From assembly GCF_001580455.1 (NCBI RefSeq), contig NZ_CP010951.1, positions 4,737,001 to 4,801,000 of the forward strand: a stretch of DNA of 64,000 nucleotides, read 5' to 3'. The first letter of the stretch is position 1, and the number at the start of each line of letters is the position of its first letter. This document shows, piece after piece, positions 8,781 to 17,361 of the stretch. A program made the position numbers and the translations under genes. The stretch comes from Ramlibacter tataouinensis (GTDB taxonomy: Bacteria; Pseudomonadota; Gammaproteobacteria; Burkholderiales; Burkholderiaceae_C). A model generated the notes under the pieces. It searched no databases. It saw nothing but the letters and a program-made list of their open reading frames with translations, and had not been told where the DNA came from.

Positions 8781-9797
8781 ATGGATACGCCAGCCCGGGT
8801 TTCGCTCGGCTCCGCGCGCGTGCGCACGCTGGCGCCCGGGGTGCTGGCCTGCGGCGTCGTGGGCGCCGCCGCCACCTTCCTGTCGGAGCACTATGGCGCG
8901 CCGGTGATGCTGTTCGCCCTGCTGCTGGGCATGGCGATGAACTTCCTGTCGGCCGAAGGCCCTTGCCGTCCCGGCATCGAGTTCAGCGCCAAGCAGCTGC
9001 TGCGCATTGGCATCGCCCTGCTCGGGCTGCGCATCACGATCGCCCAGGTGGCCGCGCTCGGCTGGGCCCCGGTCGCCACCGTCGTGCTGTCGGTGGTGAT
9101 CACCATCGGGGTCTCGATGCTGGCCGCGCGCCTGATGGGTTTCAAGACCTCCTTCGGCGTGCTCACCGGCGGCGCCACCGCGATCTGCGGCGCCTCCGCC
9201 GCGCTCGCACTGTCGGCGGCCCTCCCTAATCACCCGCTGAAAGACCGCGCCACGCTGTTCACAGTGATCGGCGTTTCCGCCCTGTCCACAATCTGCATGG
9301 TTTTGTACCCCATGCTGGCGCAGGCGCTGGGCTATGCACCGCTCGATGCCGGCATGTTCCTCGGCGCCACGATCCATGACGTGGCCCAAGTGGTGGGGGC
9401 AGGCTACAGCATTTCGACCGAAGCGGGCGACGCCGCCACGCTGGTCAAGCTGATGCGGGTGGCGATGCTGCTGCCGGTGATCGTGTTCGCCGCGCTGTAC
9501 ACGCGCCGCACTGGCCAGGCTGAAGCCGGCGGCGAGCGCCCGCCGCTGCTGCCCTGGTTTGCCGTGGCCTTCGCCATCCTGGTGGCGATCAACAGCACCG
9601 GTTGGGTGCCCAAGGCGGTCCAGAGTGCCGGCAATGACATCTCGCGCTGGTTCCTGGTGGCATCGATTGCCGGCATCGGCATGAAGACGCAGCTGAAGGA
9701 GCTGGTGACGGTCGGTTTCAAGCCGATCGCGCTGATGCTGGGCGAAACCATATTCCTCGCGCTGCTGGCGCTGGCGCTGCTGCGCTGGCTCCACTGA
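8781..9797 (+). CDS. YeiH/UPF0324-family putative sulfate exporter membrane protein
   Basis: About 338 aa from ATG 8781; a GTG at 8775 overlapping the previous stop would add two residues. There are ten or so hydrophobic segments and the family motifs GGATAICGASAALALS, GATIHDVAQVVGAGYSIS and GMKTQLKEL. This matches the YeiH (Cons_hypoth698) family, annotated as putative sulfate exporters and repeatedly seen near sulfonate-degradation genes. Here it shares an operon with a TauD-type dioxygenase, which is the main hint that the pathway releases inorganic sulfur. Export of sulfate or sulfite is inference. Confidence 0.88.
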   Translation: MDTPARVSLGSARVRTLAPGVLACGVVGAAATFLSEHYGAPVMLFALLLGMAMNFLSAEGPCRPGIEFSAKQLLRIGIALLGLRITIAQVAALGWAPVATVVLSVVITIGVSMLAARLMGFKTSFGVLTGGATAICGASAALALSAALPNHPLKDRATLFTVIGVSALSTICMVLYPMLAQALGYAPLDAGMFLGATIHDVAQVVGAGYSISTEAGDAATLVKLMRVAMLLPVIVFAALYTRRTGQAEAGGERPPLLPWFAVAFAILVAINSTGWVPKAVQSAGNDISRWFLVASIAGIGMKTQLKELVTVGFKPIALMLGETIFLALLALALLRWLH

Positions 9798-9836
9798 AGC
9801 TCCGTACCGATAACTATTTTTTTGGAGAACTCCACG

Positions 9837-10820
9837 ATGAATTCAAATCTCGTCTCGCGCCGCAGCCTCGTCTCGGCCGCCGCCCTGCTGTCCGTCGCGC
9901 CGGGCCTGGCACTGGCGCAATCCTGGCCCTCGAAGCCGGTGCGCCTGGTCGTCGCCGGCCCCGCAGGCGCCAGCGCCGACCTGGTGGCTCGACTGATTTC
10001 GGAGCCGCTGTCGCGCGAACTGGGCCAGCCGGTCATCGTGGACAACAAGCCTGGCGCGGCCGGCGCCATCGCCATCGGCGACCTGCTCCAGTCGCCGCGC
10101 GACGGCCACACGCTGCTGGTCGGAGTGAACTCGCTGGTCAGCGAGATCCCGCACATCGTCAAGCTGCGCTGGGACATGTTCAAGGAGATCCGGCCGGTGG
10201 CCGAACTCGCGCGCAGCGGGCTCGTGTTCGTGGCCAACCCCTCGGTGCCGGCGAACAACCTGAAGGAATTCATCGCCTACGCCAAGGCCAACCCCGGCAA
10301 GCTCAACTATGCGTCGTACAGCCCTGGCACGCTGTCGCACGTGCTCGGCCTGCTGCTGAACCAGGCGGCCGGCATCCAGCTCATGCACGTGGGCTACAAG
10401 GGTTCCTCGCCGGCCCTGACCGACGTCATGGGCAACCACGTGCCGCTGATGTTCGACGGCGTGGCGACCTCCTTGCCGCTGATCAAGGCCGGCAAGATCA
10501 AGGCCTTTGCGGTGAGCTCGCCCAAGCGCATCCCGCAGCTGCCCGACGTGCCGACCTTCCACGAACTGGGCTACCCGCAGTTGGATGCGCTGGCCTGGAT
10601 GGGACTGTGGACCACGCCGGACGTGCCGGCGCCGGTGCAGGCGCGCGTGCGCGAAGCGACGCTGAAGGTGCTGTCGGACAAGGCGCTGGCGGCCAAGATG
10701 CTGGACACCGGCTTCGACATCGGCCTGCCGCGCAGCGTCGACGACTTGAACAAGGGCCTGAAGGCCGACTACGACCGCGTGGGCGGCGTGCTGCAGTCCA
10801 TCAACTTCAAGCCGGAGTAA
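9837..10820 (+). CDS. Bug/TctC-family tripartite tricarboxylate transporter substrate-binding protein
   Basis: 327 aa from ATG 9837, with a TTGGAG ribosome-binding site about 8 nt upstream; TTG 9822 is an unlikely alternative. The signal peptide SRRSLVSAAALLSVAPGLALA ends before QSWPSKPVRLVVAGPAGASADLVARL, the classical start of mature Bug proteins. LNYASYSPGTLSHVLGLLL and VPTFHELGYPQLDALAW are further family motifs. These periplasmic proteins bind dicarboxylates, aromatic acids or amino acids. No TctA/TctB genes are adjacent, as is common for the expanded Bug family in Burkholderiales. It closes the plus-strand catabolic cluster. Confidence 0.92.
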   Translation: MNSNLVSRRSLVSAAALLSVAPGLALAQSWPSKPVRLVVAGPAGASADLVARLISEPLSRELGQPVIVDNKPGAAGAIAIGDLLQSPRDGHTLLVGVNSLVSEIPHIVKLRWDMFKEIRPVAELARSGLVFVANPSVPANNLKEFIAYAKANPGKLNYASYSPGTLSHVLGLLLNQAAGIQLMHVGYKGSSPALTDVMGNHVPLMFDGVATSLPLIKAGKIKAFAVSSPKRIPQLPDVPTFHELGYPQLDALAWMGLWTTPDVPAPVQARVREATLKVLSDKALAAKMLDTGFDIGLPRSVDDLNKGLKADYDRVGGVLQSINFKPE

Positions 10821-10837
10821 TCCGCGGCGCCGCAGAA

Positions 10838-10930
10838 TCTCCCTCCCCCTCCGGGGGAGGGTTGGGGTGGGGGCATTCGGCGCTGGCGCGCCCCCATCCC
10901 AGCCTTCCCCCAGAGGGGGAAGGAGGAAGA
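10838..10930. repeat. Paired REP-like hairpins between convergent genes
   Basis: Two G/C hairpins lie back to back: a 9-bp perfect stem CCCTCCCCC/GGGGGAGGG (10841-10861, loop TCC) and a 9-bp perfect stem CCTTCCCCC/GGGGGAAGG (10903-10923, loop AGA). Imperfect outer arms TTGGGGTGGGGG and CCCCCATCCCAG make the whole unit a larger inverted repeat. It fills the space between the stops of the convergent Bug and VOC genes and could terminate both transcripts. The organisation resembles BIME-type REP pairs; that identity is inferred. Confidence 0.75.
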
Positions 10931-10932
10931 GG

Positions 10933-11424
10933 TCAGACCTGCGCCGACGCCCGCTCCTGCGTCCAAACGTCCAGCCGCTTCTTCGCGCCGTTGGTCGCCG
11001 GGTCCATGGCCTTGTCATGCCCCGACCGCGGCGTGCACAGCTCCAGCACATAGCCGTTGGGGTCGCGGAAGTAGATCGAGTCGATGAAGCCGTGGTCGGA
11101 GACGCCGCGGGTCTCGATGCCCATCGCCTTGCCCTTCGCGAACATCGCCTCCAGCACCGGGCGCTCGACTTCCAGCGCGATGTGCAGGTCGAAGTCGTGT
11201 TGCGGCTTGAACTCGAAGGGCATGTCCGGCGCTTCGAAGAAGGCGATGAACGATCCGTCGTCCAGCCGGTAGAAGGTGTGCAGGGTGTTGGTGGGCCGCC
11301 CGCTCTTGGTTTCCTTGATCTCCAGCACCTCGGCCAGCGGCAGGCCGAGGAAGTCCTCGTAGAAGCGCCGCGTGGCCTCGGAGGAGCGGCAACGGTAGGC
11401 CGCGTGATGCAGCTTGCGGATCAT
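10933..11424 (-). CDS. VOC/glyoxalase-family protein
   Basis: 163 aa of the vicinal-oxygen-chelate superfamily. It has the start IRKLHHAAYRCRSSEATRRFYEDFLGLPL, an internal FDLHIALEV strand, a GVSDHGFIDSIYFRDPNGYVLELC C-terminal module, and possible metal ligands H7, H74 and the terminal Glu of that module. Members include glyoxalase I, fosfomycin-resistance proteins and ring-cleavage dioxygenases; nothing fixes the substrate here. The GST gene lies 10 bp upstream on the same strand, suggesting a two-gene operon linked to thiol-dependent detoxification. Confidence 0.85.
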   Translation of the reverse strand: MIRKLHHAAYRCRSSEATRRFYEDFLGLPLAEVLEIKETKSGRPTNTLHTFYRLDDGSFIAFFEAPDMPFEFKPQHDFDLHIALEVERPVLEAMFAKGKAMGIETRGVSDHGFIDSIYFRDPNGYVLELCTPRSGHDKAMDPATNGAKKRLDVWTQERASAQV

Positions 11425-11434
11425 GGCGAACTCC

Positions 11435-12109
11435 CTAGACGGCCACCATCGGCTGGCCCTTGAGCGAGGCGCCGTAACCGTTGATCGCCTCGAAGGTCTT
11501 GTCCCAATTGCGCAGCGACTTCATGCGCTTGAGCCAGGCATCCACGTTCGGGTAGGCGGAGTATTCGGTGCCCGTCAGTTCTCCCACATGCACGAAGGGT
11601 GCGGCGAAGTAGTCCGCCAGCGTGATGTTGTCACCGCAGATGTAGGCTTGGCCCGGCTTGAAGATGTGGGAGTCCATCACCTTCAGCCAGCCCTTGGCGC
11701 GCTCACGTCCCCACTCGAGCTGCGCCTGCTGCGCCTCGTCGCTGCGGCGCTTGTGGAACGAGAAGATCTGCGGGTACACGAAGCCATAGCAATAGTCGCG
11801 ATTGAGCTGCGTGTTCACCCAATCCATCGCCTCGTTGACGCGGGCGCGCAGCTTCAGGTCCTTGGGGTACGCCGGTGAGTTCGTTTTCTCGGCCAGGTAC
11901 TTGACGATGGCCGAGCTCTCGGTGAGCCGGAACCCATCGTCCTCCAGCACGGGCACCAGGTGGTTGGGATTGATGGCCTCGTACGGTGGCTGGTAGTGCT
12001 CGCCGGTGAAGAGGTCCACGACCTGCAAATCCAGCGGAATGTTCGACTCGGCCGCGAACAGGACGATGGGCCGGGAGGTGGTGGAGCCGGGATGGTAGTA
12101 GAGCTTCAT
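11435..12109 (-). CDS. Glutathione S-transferase
   Basis: 224 aa from ATG 12109. The N-terminal thioredoxin-like domain shows KLYYHPGSTTSRPIVLFAAE, a theta-class-like active-site region with Ser/Thr residues, and VPVLEDDGFRLTESSAIVKYLA, the cis-Pro and Glu-Ser glutathione-binding motif. The C-terminal helical domain contains ICGDNITLADYFAAPFV. The longer upstream in-frame extension has no coding character. It is divergent from a TetR gene across a 205-bp gap carrying an AT-rich palindrome, so TetR control of the GST-VOC pair is likely. Confidence 0.88.
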   Translation of the reverse strand: MKLYYHPGSTTSRPIVLFAAESNIPLDLQVVDLFTGEHYQPPYEAINPNHLVPVLEDDGFRLTESSAIVKYLAEKTNSPAYPKDLKLRARVNEAMDWVNTQLNRDYCYGFVYPQIFSFHKRRSDEAQQAQLEWGRERAKGWLKVMDSHIFKPGQAYICGDNITLADYFAAPFVHVGELTGTEYSAYPNVDAWLKRMKSLRNWDKTFEAINGYGASLKGQPMVAV

Positions 12110-12271
12110 CGTGCACTCGCTTCTGTCGGGGTCAGGGTTGGAATGTCGTGGCGCCGATGCTACTGCCGCTGCGTCCGGAAAGCGAGCGGCTGGCCGGTGG
12201 GCGGTGCTTGGGACCCCGCCGCCACGGCACACAGCGGTCATTTCATTTGCTGTGCTTGATTTTGGGTTTAG

Positions 12272-12287
12272 TTTAATTTAAATTAAA
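12272..12287. promoter_or_regulatory. 16-bp perfect AT palindrome, candidate TetR operator
   Basis: TTTAATTTAAATTAAA equals its own reverse complement and sits 28 bp before the TetR start, in the divergent GST-TetR intergenic region. In a G+C-rich genome an AT-only palindrome here is conspicuous. It could be the autoregulatory TetR operator and may overlap promoter elements for both directions. Assignment is from position and symmetry only. Confidence 0.55.
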
Positions 12288-12314
12288 TTCAAATAACGGA
12301 ACTGACCTCCCACC

Positions 12315-12953
12315 ATGGCGACCCGCCCCTACGACAACCGCAGCCGCCGCCAACGCCAGGACGAGCTGAAGGCGCGCATCACCGTCGCCACGGTCGAGTT
12401 GCATGCGGCGCAGGGTGTGTTCGCCACCTCGTACGCGCAGATCGCGCAACGCGCCGGCGTTTCGCTGCCCACGGTCTACAAGCACTTCCCCACCCTCGAT
12501 GAACTGCTGCAGGCCTGCACTGGCCATGTGGGCGACCAGGCACCGGTCTTCCCGCAGGAGCGCGTGCTGGAGGCGCCCGACCTGCCCTCCGCGGCGGCGG
12601 TGCTGGTCGACGCCTGCGACGCCCTGAACACGCACTTCGAACCCTGGTTCGCCTGGCGCGAGAACAAGCACCTGCCCCTGCTGCAGCAACAGGGCGAGGA
12701 CCGGCGCGCCCGCATGCTGGCCCTGTGCATCCTGCTGCTGAAGCGCCACGGCGCCCGCGGCAGCCACGACCAGATCGCCGCCGTCTGGGACTCCTTGCTC
12801 CATTTCGATTTCTGGCATCGCCTGATGCACGACCACCAGCTGTCGCGCGCGGCGACCCGGGCTTGTCAACTGAACCTGATGCTGGCTGCCCTCGGACCGC
12901 AGCCGGGCATTGATTCGTCCCCGCGTCCGAGATCCAGGAAAGCCACCCCATGA
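12315..12953 (+). CDS. TetR/AcrR-family transcriptional regulator
   Basis: 212 aa. The N-terminal HTH runs through RITVATVELHAAQGVFATSYAQIAQRAGVSLPTVYKHFPTLDELL, about residues 19-62, a textbook TetR_N domain. The C-terminal ligand domain is not recognisable. It is divergent from the GST gene and its stop overlaps the MBL-fold gene start as ATGA, so it is co-transcribed with that gene. It probably represses the GST-VOC pair and/or its own operon. Confidence 0.9.
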   Translation: MATRPYDNRSRRQRQDELKARITVATVELHAAQGVFATSYAQIAQRAGVSLPTVYKHFPTLDELLQACTGHVGDQAPVFPQERVLEAPDLPSAAAVLVDACDALNTHFEPWFAWRENKHLPLLQQQGEDRRARMLALCILLLKRHGARGSHDQIAAVWDSLLHFDFWHRLMHDHQLSRAATRACQLNLMLAALGPQPGIDSSPRPRSRKATP

Positions 12954-13672
12954 ATGCACCGCAAGCGCAAGGCTCCATCCACCGTGTCGCCCCCGACATC
13001 TGGCGTGTGAGCGTACCCATCCCGCCCGAGGAGTTCCCGGGCGGGTTCTCCTACAACCAGTACCTCGTGGTGGATGACCGCCCGCTGCTGTTCCACACCG
13101 GCCCGCGCAAGCTCTTTCCGCAGGTGAGCGAGCAGATCGCGAAGGTGATGCCGCTGGAGCGGCTGCACTACCTGGCGTTCTCGCACATCGAAGCGGACGA
13201 GTGCGGCGCCCTGCGCGACTTCCTCGCCCTCGCGCCGAACGCGCAGCCGGTGTGCGACCGGACCGCCGCCATGATTTCCGTCACCGATTTCGTCGACGTG
13301 GAGCCCATCGCCATGAACGACGGCGACGTGCTCGATCTGGGCCACCACGAGCTGGTGTGGCAATCGACGCCGCACCTGCCCCACGGGTGGGAGTGCGGCT
13401 ACTTCTTCGACCGCACGACCGGCACCCTGTTCTGCGGCGACCTGTTCACACAGCCCGGCACGGGTGGCGAGCCGGTCACCAGCGCCGACATCCTGGGTCC
13501 GAGCGAGGAGTTCCGCCAGGTCGCCGACTACTTCTCCCACAGCATCAACGCGCCGGCGATGATCGAGAAGCTGGCGGCCCTGAAGCCGAAGCTGCTGGCC
13601 TGCATGCACGGCAGCGCCTGGCGGGGCGACGGCGCCGCGATGCTGCGTCGCCTGGGCGCGGCGCTGGCCTGA
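12950..13672 (+). CDS. MBL-fold protein of the ODP (oxygen-binding di-iron) type with altered metal motif
   Basis: 240 aa. The fold is shown by YLVVDDRPLLFHTGP, the metal-motif region LAFSHIEADECG, and later TLFCGDLF and ACMHGSAW elements. In di-iron flavoprotein-type lactamases the motif is H-x-E-x-D-H. Here H79, E81 and D83 are kept but the following His is Glu84, then Cys85. Activity is therefore uncertain: it may be a di-iron oxygen or NO sensor or reductase, or a degenerate hydrolase. No rubredoxin or flavodoxin domain is attached. The start overlaps the TetR stop (ATGA). Confidence 0.8.
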   Translation: MNAPQAQGSIHRVAPDIWRVSVPIPPEEFPGGFSYNQYLVVDDRPLLFHTGPRKLFPQVSEQIAKVMPLERLHYLAFSHIEADECGALRDFLALAPNAQPVCDRTAAMISVTDFVDVEPIAMNDGDVLDLGHHELVWQSTPHLPHGWECGYFFDRTTGTLFCGDLFTQPGTGGEPVTSADILGPSEEFRQVADYFSHSINAPAMIEKLAALKPKLLACMHGSAWRGDGAAMLRRLGAALA

Positions 13673-13756
13673 CGCGGCGTCGCGCGGCCGAAACGCCCTT
13701 CAACCTGATCTTCGAGGTGCGGAAGTGATGATCGCGAACTGCGGCACACTCGGCGC

Positions 13757-14701
<945 letters not shown>

Positions 14702-14804
14702 TTCCAGCACGGGCTTAAAGCCAAGGCTATAGTTCAGGCGAACGCCGTCGGCGGCGGGAACCGCCGATTGACCGTCGCCATCCGCCATTCCTTCGGGAGG
14801 AGCC

Positions 14805-15170
14805 TTGTCCACTGCTGCCGCCATCGTTGTTGCCCTGGTCGCCCTGCTCCATGTGTACTTCCTGGTGCTCGAAATGTTCCTGTGGGACAAGCCGGCCGGG
14901 TTGAAGGCCTTCGGCCAAACGCTGGAAGCGGCCCGGGCCTCCAAGGTCCTGGCCGCCAACCAGGGGCTGTACAACGGATTTCTCGCGGCCGGCCTGTTCT
15001 GGGGACTGAGCCTCGGTGGCGCCGGCAAAGCGGTCCTGGTGTTCTTCCTGGCCTGCGTGCTGGTGGCGGGACTGTTCGGCGCCCTCACCGCGAGCCGCAA
15101 GATCCTTTTCGTGCAGGCGCTTCCCGCGGCGCTCGCCCTGGTGCTGGTGTTTCTGTCGGGTTCGCTATGA
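14805..15170 (+). CDS. DUF1304 small membrane protein
   Basis: 121 aa from TTG 14805, chosen because GGGAGGA lies directly upstream and the N-terminus STAAAIVVALVALLHVYFLVLEMFLW is the family's first helix. Four hydrophobic helices span nearly the whole length. LWDKPAGLKAFG and NQGLYNGFLAAGLFWG are DUF1304 hallmarks. Function is unknown. The stop overlaps the next gene start by ATGA. Confidence 0.85.
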   Translation: MSTAAAIVVALVALLHVYFLVLEMFLWDKPAGLKAFGQTLEAARASKVLAANQGLYNGFLAAGLFWGLSLGGAGKAVLVFFLACVLVAGLFGALTASRKILFVQALPAALALVLVFLSGSL

Positions 15171-15523
15171 GCTTTTCGCAATTGCTTCGCTGGCAGTGGG
15201 AAGGCTATCCGCGCTACCACCGTTCGCGCTTCAACCTGCTGCTGCACATCTTCGTCGTGCCGCTGTTTTTGGCGGGCAATGTGGCGCTGGTCGCCGGCCT
15301 GTTCCTCGCGGCGTGGCCGTCGGTGGCGGCCGGCGCCTTGGCCATGGGCGCCTCGGTGGCACTGCAAGGCCGCGGACACCGGCAGGAGCGCATGCCGTCC
15401 GAGCCGTTCACGAGCCCGCTCAATGCCGTGGGGCGCATCTTCGTCGAGCAGTGGGTGAACTTCCCGCGCTTCGTTCTCAGCGGCGGCTGGCTGCAGGCCT
15501 GGCGCGAGGCCGGCGCCGCTTGA
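15167..15523 (+). CDS. Mpo1/DUF962-like small membrane protein
   Basis: 118 aa from ATG 15167 (ATGA overlap with the DUF1304 gene). It has the start WEGYPRYHRSRFNLLLHIFVVPLF, two or three hydrophobic helices, GRGHRQERMPSEPFTSPLNAV and RIFVEQWVNFPRFVLSGGW. The Y-x-x-x-H and G-H-x-x-E patterns resemble DUF962/Mpo1-type proteins, one of which is a yeast Fe(II)-dependent fatty-acid alpha-dioxygenase. Assignment to that fold is moderate and activity is untested. Confidence 0.65.
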   Translation: MSFSQLLRWQWEGYPRYHRSRFNLLLHIFVVPLFLAGNVALVAGLFLAAWPSVAAGALAMGASVALQGRGHRQERMPSEPFTSPLNAVGRIFVEQWVNFPRFVLSGGWLQAWREAGAA

Positions 15524-15563
15524 TCGCCCGTCTCCCAGACCGCGCCAATCCAGGAGTTCCAGC

Positions 15564-16046
15564 ATGAGCCCCGAGACGCCGGTCACGCTGAGGGAGATCA
15601 CCGCCGCAACGGTTAGGCAGGTGCTCAATCTCAGCGTGGCGGAGAGCCAGAAGGGCTTCGTCGCTTCGAACGCGGTGTCCCTGGCCCAGGCACTGTTTGC
15701 ACCCGAGGCCTGGTATCGCGCCATCTATGCGGGCGAGGAGATGGTCGGCTTCGTCATGCTGGACGACCAGTCCCTGTTGAACCCGCCACCGGCCCATCCC
15801 GAGATCGGCGTCTGGCGCTTCATGGTGGACGCCAGGCACCAGGGACGCGGGTTCGGCCGCGCGGCCATGCAGCAAGTCATCCACCACGTCCGGAGCAAGG
15901 GCCTCTTCACGAAGCTCGAACTCTCCTACGTGCCCGGTCCGGGCTGCCCGGAGCCCTTCTACCTGTCTCTCGGCTTCGTCCACACCGGGCACGTCGACGA
16001 CGGTGAGGTCGTGCTCGAGTTCCTCCTGGACGCAGCGCCGGCCTGA
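15564..16046 (+). CDS. GNAT-family N-acetyltransferase
   Basis: 160 aa. The acetyl-CoA-binding pyrophosphate loop is seen as RFMVDARHQGRGFGRAAMQQ, followed by the beta-bulge and FYLSLGFVHTG near the C-terminus. The start VTLREITAATVRQVLNLSV and WYRAIYAGEEMVGFVML resemble diamine (spermidine-type) acetyltransferases. The acceptor is unknown. AGGAG precedes ATG 15564; no overlap with neighbours. Confidence 0.88.
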   Translation: MSPETPVTLREITAATVRQVLNLSVAESQKGFVASNAVSLAQALFAPEAWYRAIYAGEEMVGFVMLDDQSLLNPPPAHPEIGVWRFMVDARHQGRGFGRAAMQQVIHHVRSKGLFTKLELSYVPGPGCPEPFYLSLGFVHTGHVDDGEVVLEFLLDAAPA

Positions 16047-16064
16047 CAATGAGAGGTGGCGTCG

Positions 16065-16532
16065 ATGAAAAAGCTGCTGCTCCTCCTGTCGCACCTCGCC
16101 GCGCTGGGCCTGGGCTTCGCGCTGGGCGTCTACCTGCTGCCGGTGCTGGTGGCGCCCAAGCCGCCGGTCGCCGGCGAGCTCAGCGCGCTGAGCGCGCAGG
16201 CGCAGTACACCGGTGAGTTCCGGCGCGACCTGAAGGACAGCGACTTCCTGCATTGGGGCGAGGGCAAGGTCGCGGTGGGTCCGCAAAGCATCGTCCTGAC
16301 CGGCAAGCTGGCCCCCGGGCCCGACTACAAGCTGTACCTGTCGCCGGAGTTCCTGGAGACCGAGTCCGACTTCATGCGGCTCAAGCCGCGCATGGTGCGG
16401 GTCGGCGACGTGCGGACCTTCGACAACTTCGTGGTCCCGGTGCCGCAGGGCGTGGACGTGTCGCGCTACAACACGGTGATCGTGTGGTGCGAGTCCTTCA
16501 GCCAGTTCATCAGCGCCGCACGCTATCGCTAG
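16065..16532 (+). CDS. DM13-domain exported/membrane-anchored protein
   Basis: 155 aa from ATG 16065. One N-terminal hydrophobic helix (KKLLLLLSHLAALGLGFALG) acts as signal or anchor. The rest is a DM13 domain: GEFRRDLKDSDFLHWGEGKVAV, PDYKLYLSP, VPQGVDVSRYNTVIVWCESFSQFISAARY. DM13 domains are proposed redox or electron-transfer modules with a conserved Cys, present here in VWCESF. Its last 23 bases overlap the 3' end of the convergent ccmI gene. Confidence 0.8.
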   Translation: MKKLLLLLSHLAALGLGFALGVYLLPVLVAPKPPVAGELSALSAQAQYTGEFRRDLKDSDFLHWGEGKVAVGPQSIVLTGKLAPGPDYKLYLSPEFLETESDFMRLKPRMVRVGDVRTFDNFVVPVPQGVDVSRYNTVIVWCESFSQFISAARYR

Positions 16533-17361
16533 CGCTCAGCTGCTCCAGGTTCGCCCGGATGTTTTGCGCGGCGGGCGAATCGGGCGGCAGCAGCGACTGC
16601 AGGTGCTCCCAGTGCCGCCGCGCCAGGGCGTGATTGCCCTGCCGGTAGGCGGCCATGCCGGCCAGTGCCAGGGCCTTGGGGTGATCGGCGTCGATCTTCA
16701 GGGCCGCATCGATGGCCGCCTGCGCCGGACCGCCCAGGTCGCCGTCGCGCGCCGAACCCAACGCATCGGCATAGTCGGCCAGCAGCTGCGGCCGGACCGG
16801 CGCCAGGGCGATGGCTTTCTGGTAGGCGGCCACCGCATCGTCGAAGCGTCCCAGCACCTCGTAGGAGCGGGCCAGCATGCTCCACCCCTCTACGTCACCG
16901 GGTTGCTCGCGCAGGCGCCGGGCCAGCCGGTTGACCATGGCGTCCACTTCGGCGTCGCCGATGGACTGCGACGCGTCGGCGGCCACCAGCTGCGCCGCGG
17001 CGGCCCGGGGGTCGCCGATGCCAAAGTAAAGCAAGAGCGCGGCGGTCGGCAGCAGCACGCTCAAGGCGCAGGCAACGCCCCATCCCATCCACGGCGCCGC
17101 AGGCCGGCGATGCGGCTGCGCGTCGCGACCCGTTTCCCCCTGCAGCCGGCGCTGCAATTCGAGTGTGGCGCGGGCATGATCCTCAGGGCGCAGCGATCCG
17201 GCCTGCAGGTCGCGGTCGAGCTCGGCAAGCTGCTCGCCGTAGAGGCGCCCCAGCGCGAGGCCGCCTTCGTTCGCTGCTGGCGGCGCCTTCAGCAAAGGCG
17301 GAACCAGCAGCGCCATGGCCACCATGAGCAGCGCCACGGCCGACAGCCACATCATCGTCAT
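16510..17361 (-). CDS. ccmI: c-type cytochrome biogenesis protein CcmI
   Basis: 283 aa from ATG 17361, which overlaps the ccmH stop as ATGA. A first helix (MWLSAVALLMVAMALLVPPL) is followed by the CcmI-type cytoplasmic segment with LYGEQLAELDRDLQAGSL and a second helix near residue 95-115. A periplasmic TPR part comes next (VEGWSMLARSYEVLGRFDDAVAAYQKAIAL and a second repeat). CcmI chaperones apocytochrome c to the CcmF/H haem ligation complex. Last gene of the nap-ccm operon. Confidence 0.9.
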   Translation of the reverse strand: MTMMWLSAVALLMVAMALLVPPLLKAPPAANEGGLALGRLYGEQLAELDRDLQAGSLRPEDHARATLELQRRLQGETGRDAQPHRRPAAPWMGWGVACALSVLLPTAALLLYFGIGDPRAAAAQLVAADASQSIGDAEVDAMVNRLARRLREQPGDVEGWSMLARSYEVLGRFDDAVAAYQKAIALAPVRPQLLADYADALGSARDGDLGGPAQAAIDAALKIDADHPKALALAGMAAYRQGNHALARRHWEHLQSLLPPDSPAAQNIRANLEQLSASDSVRR

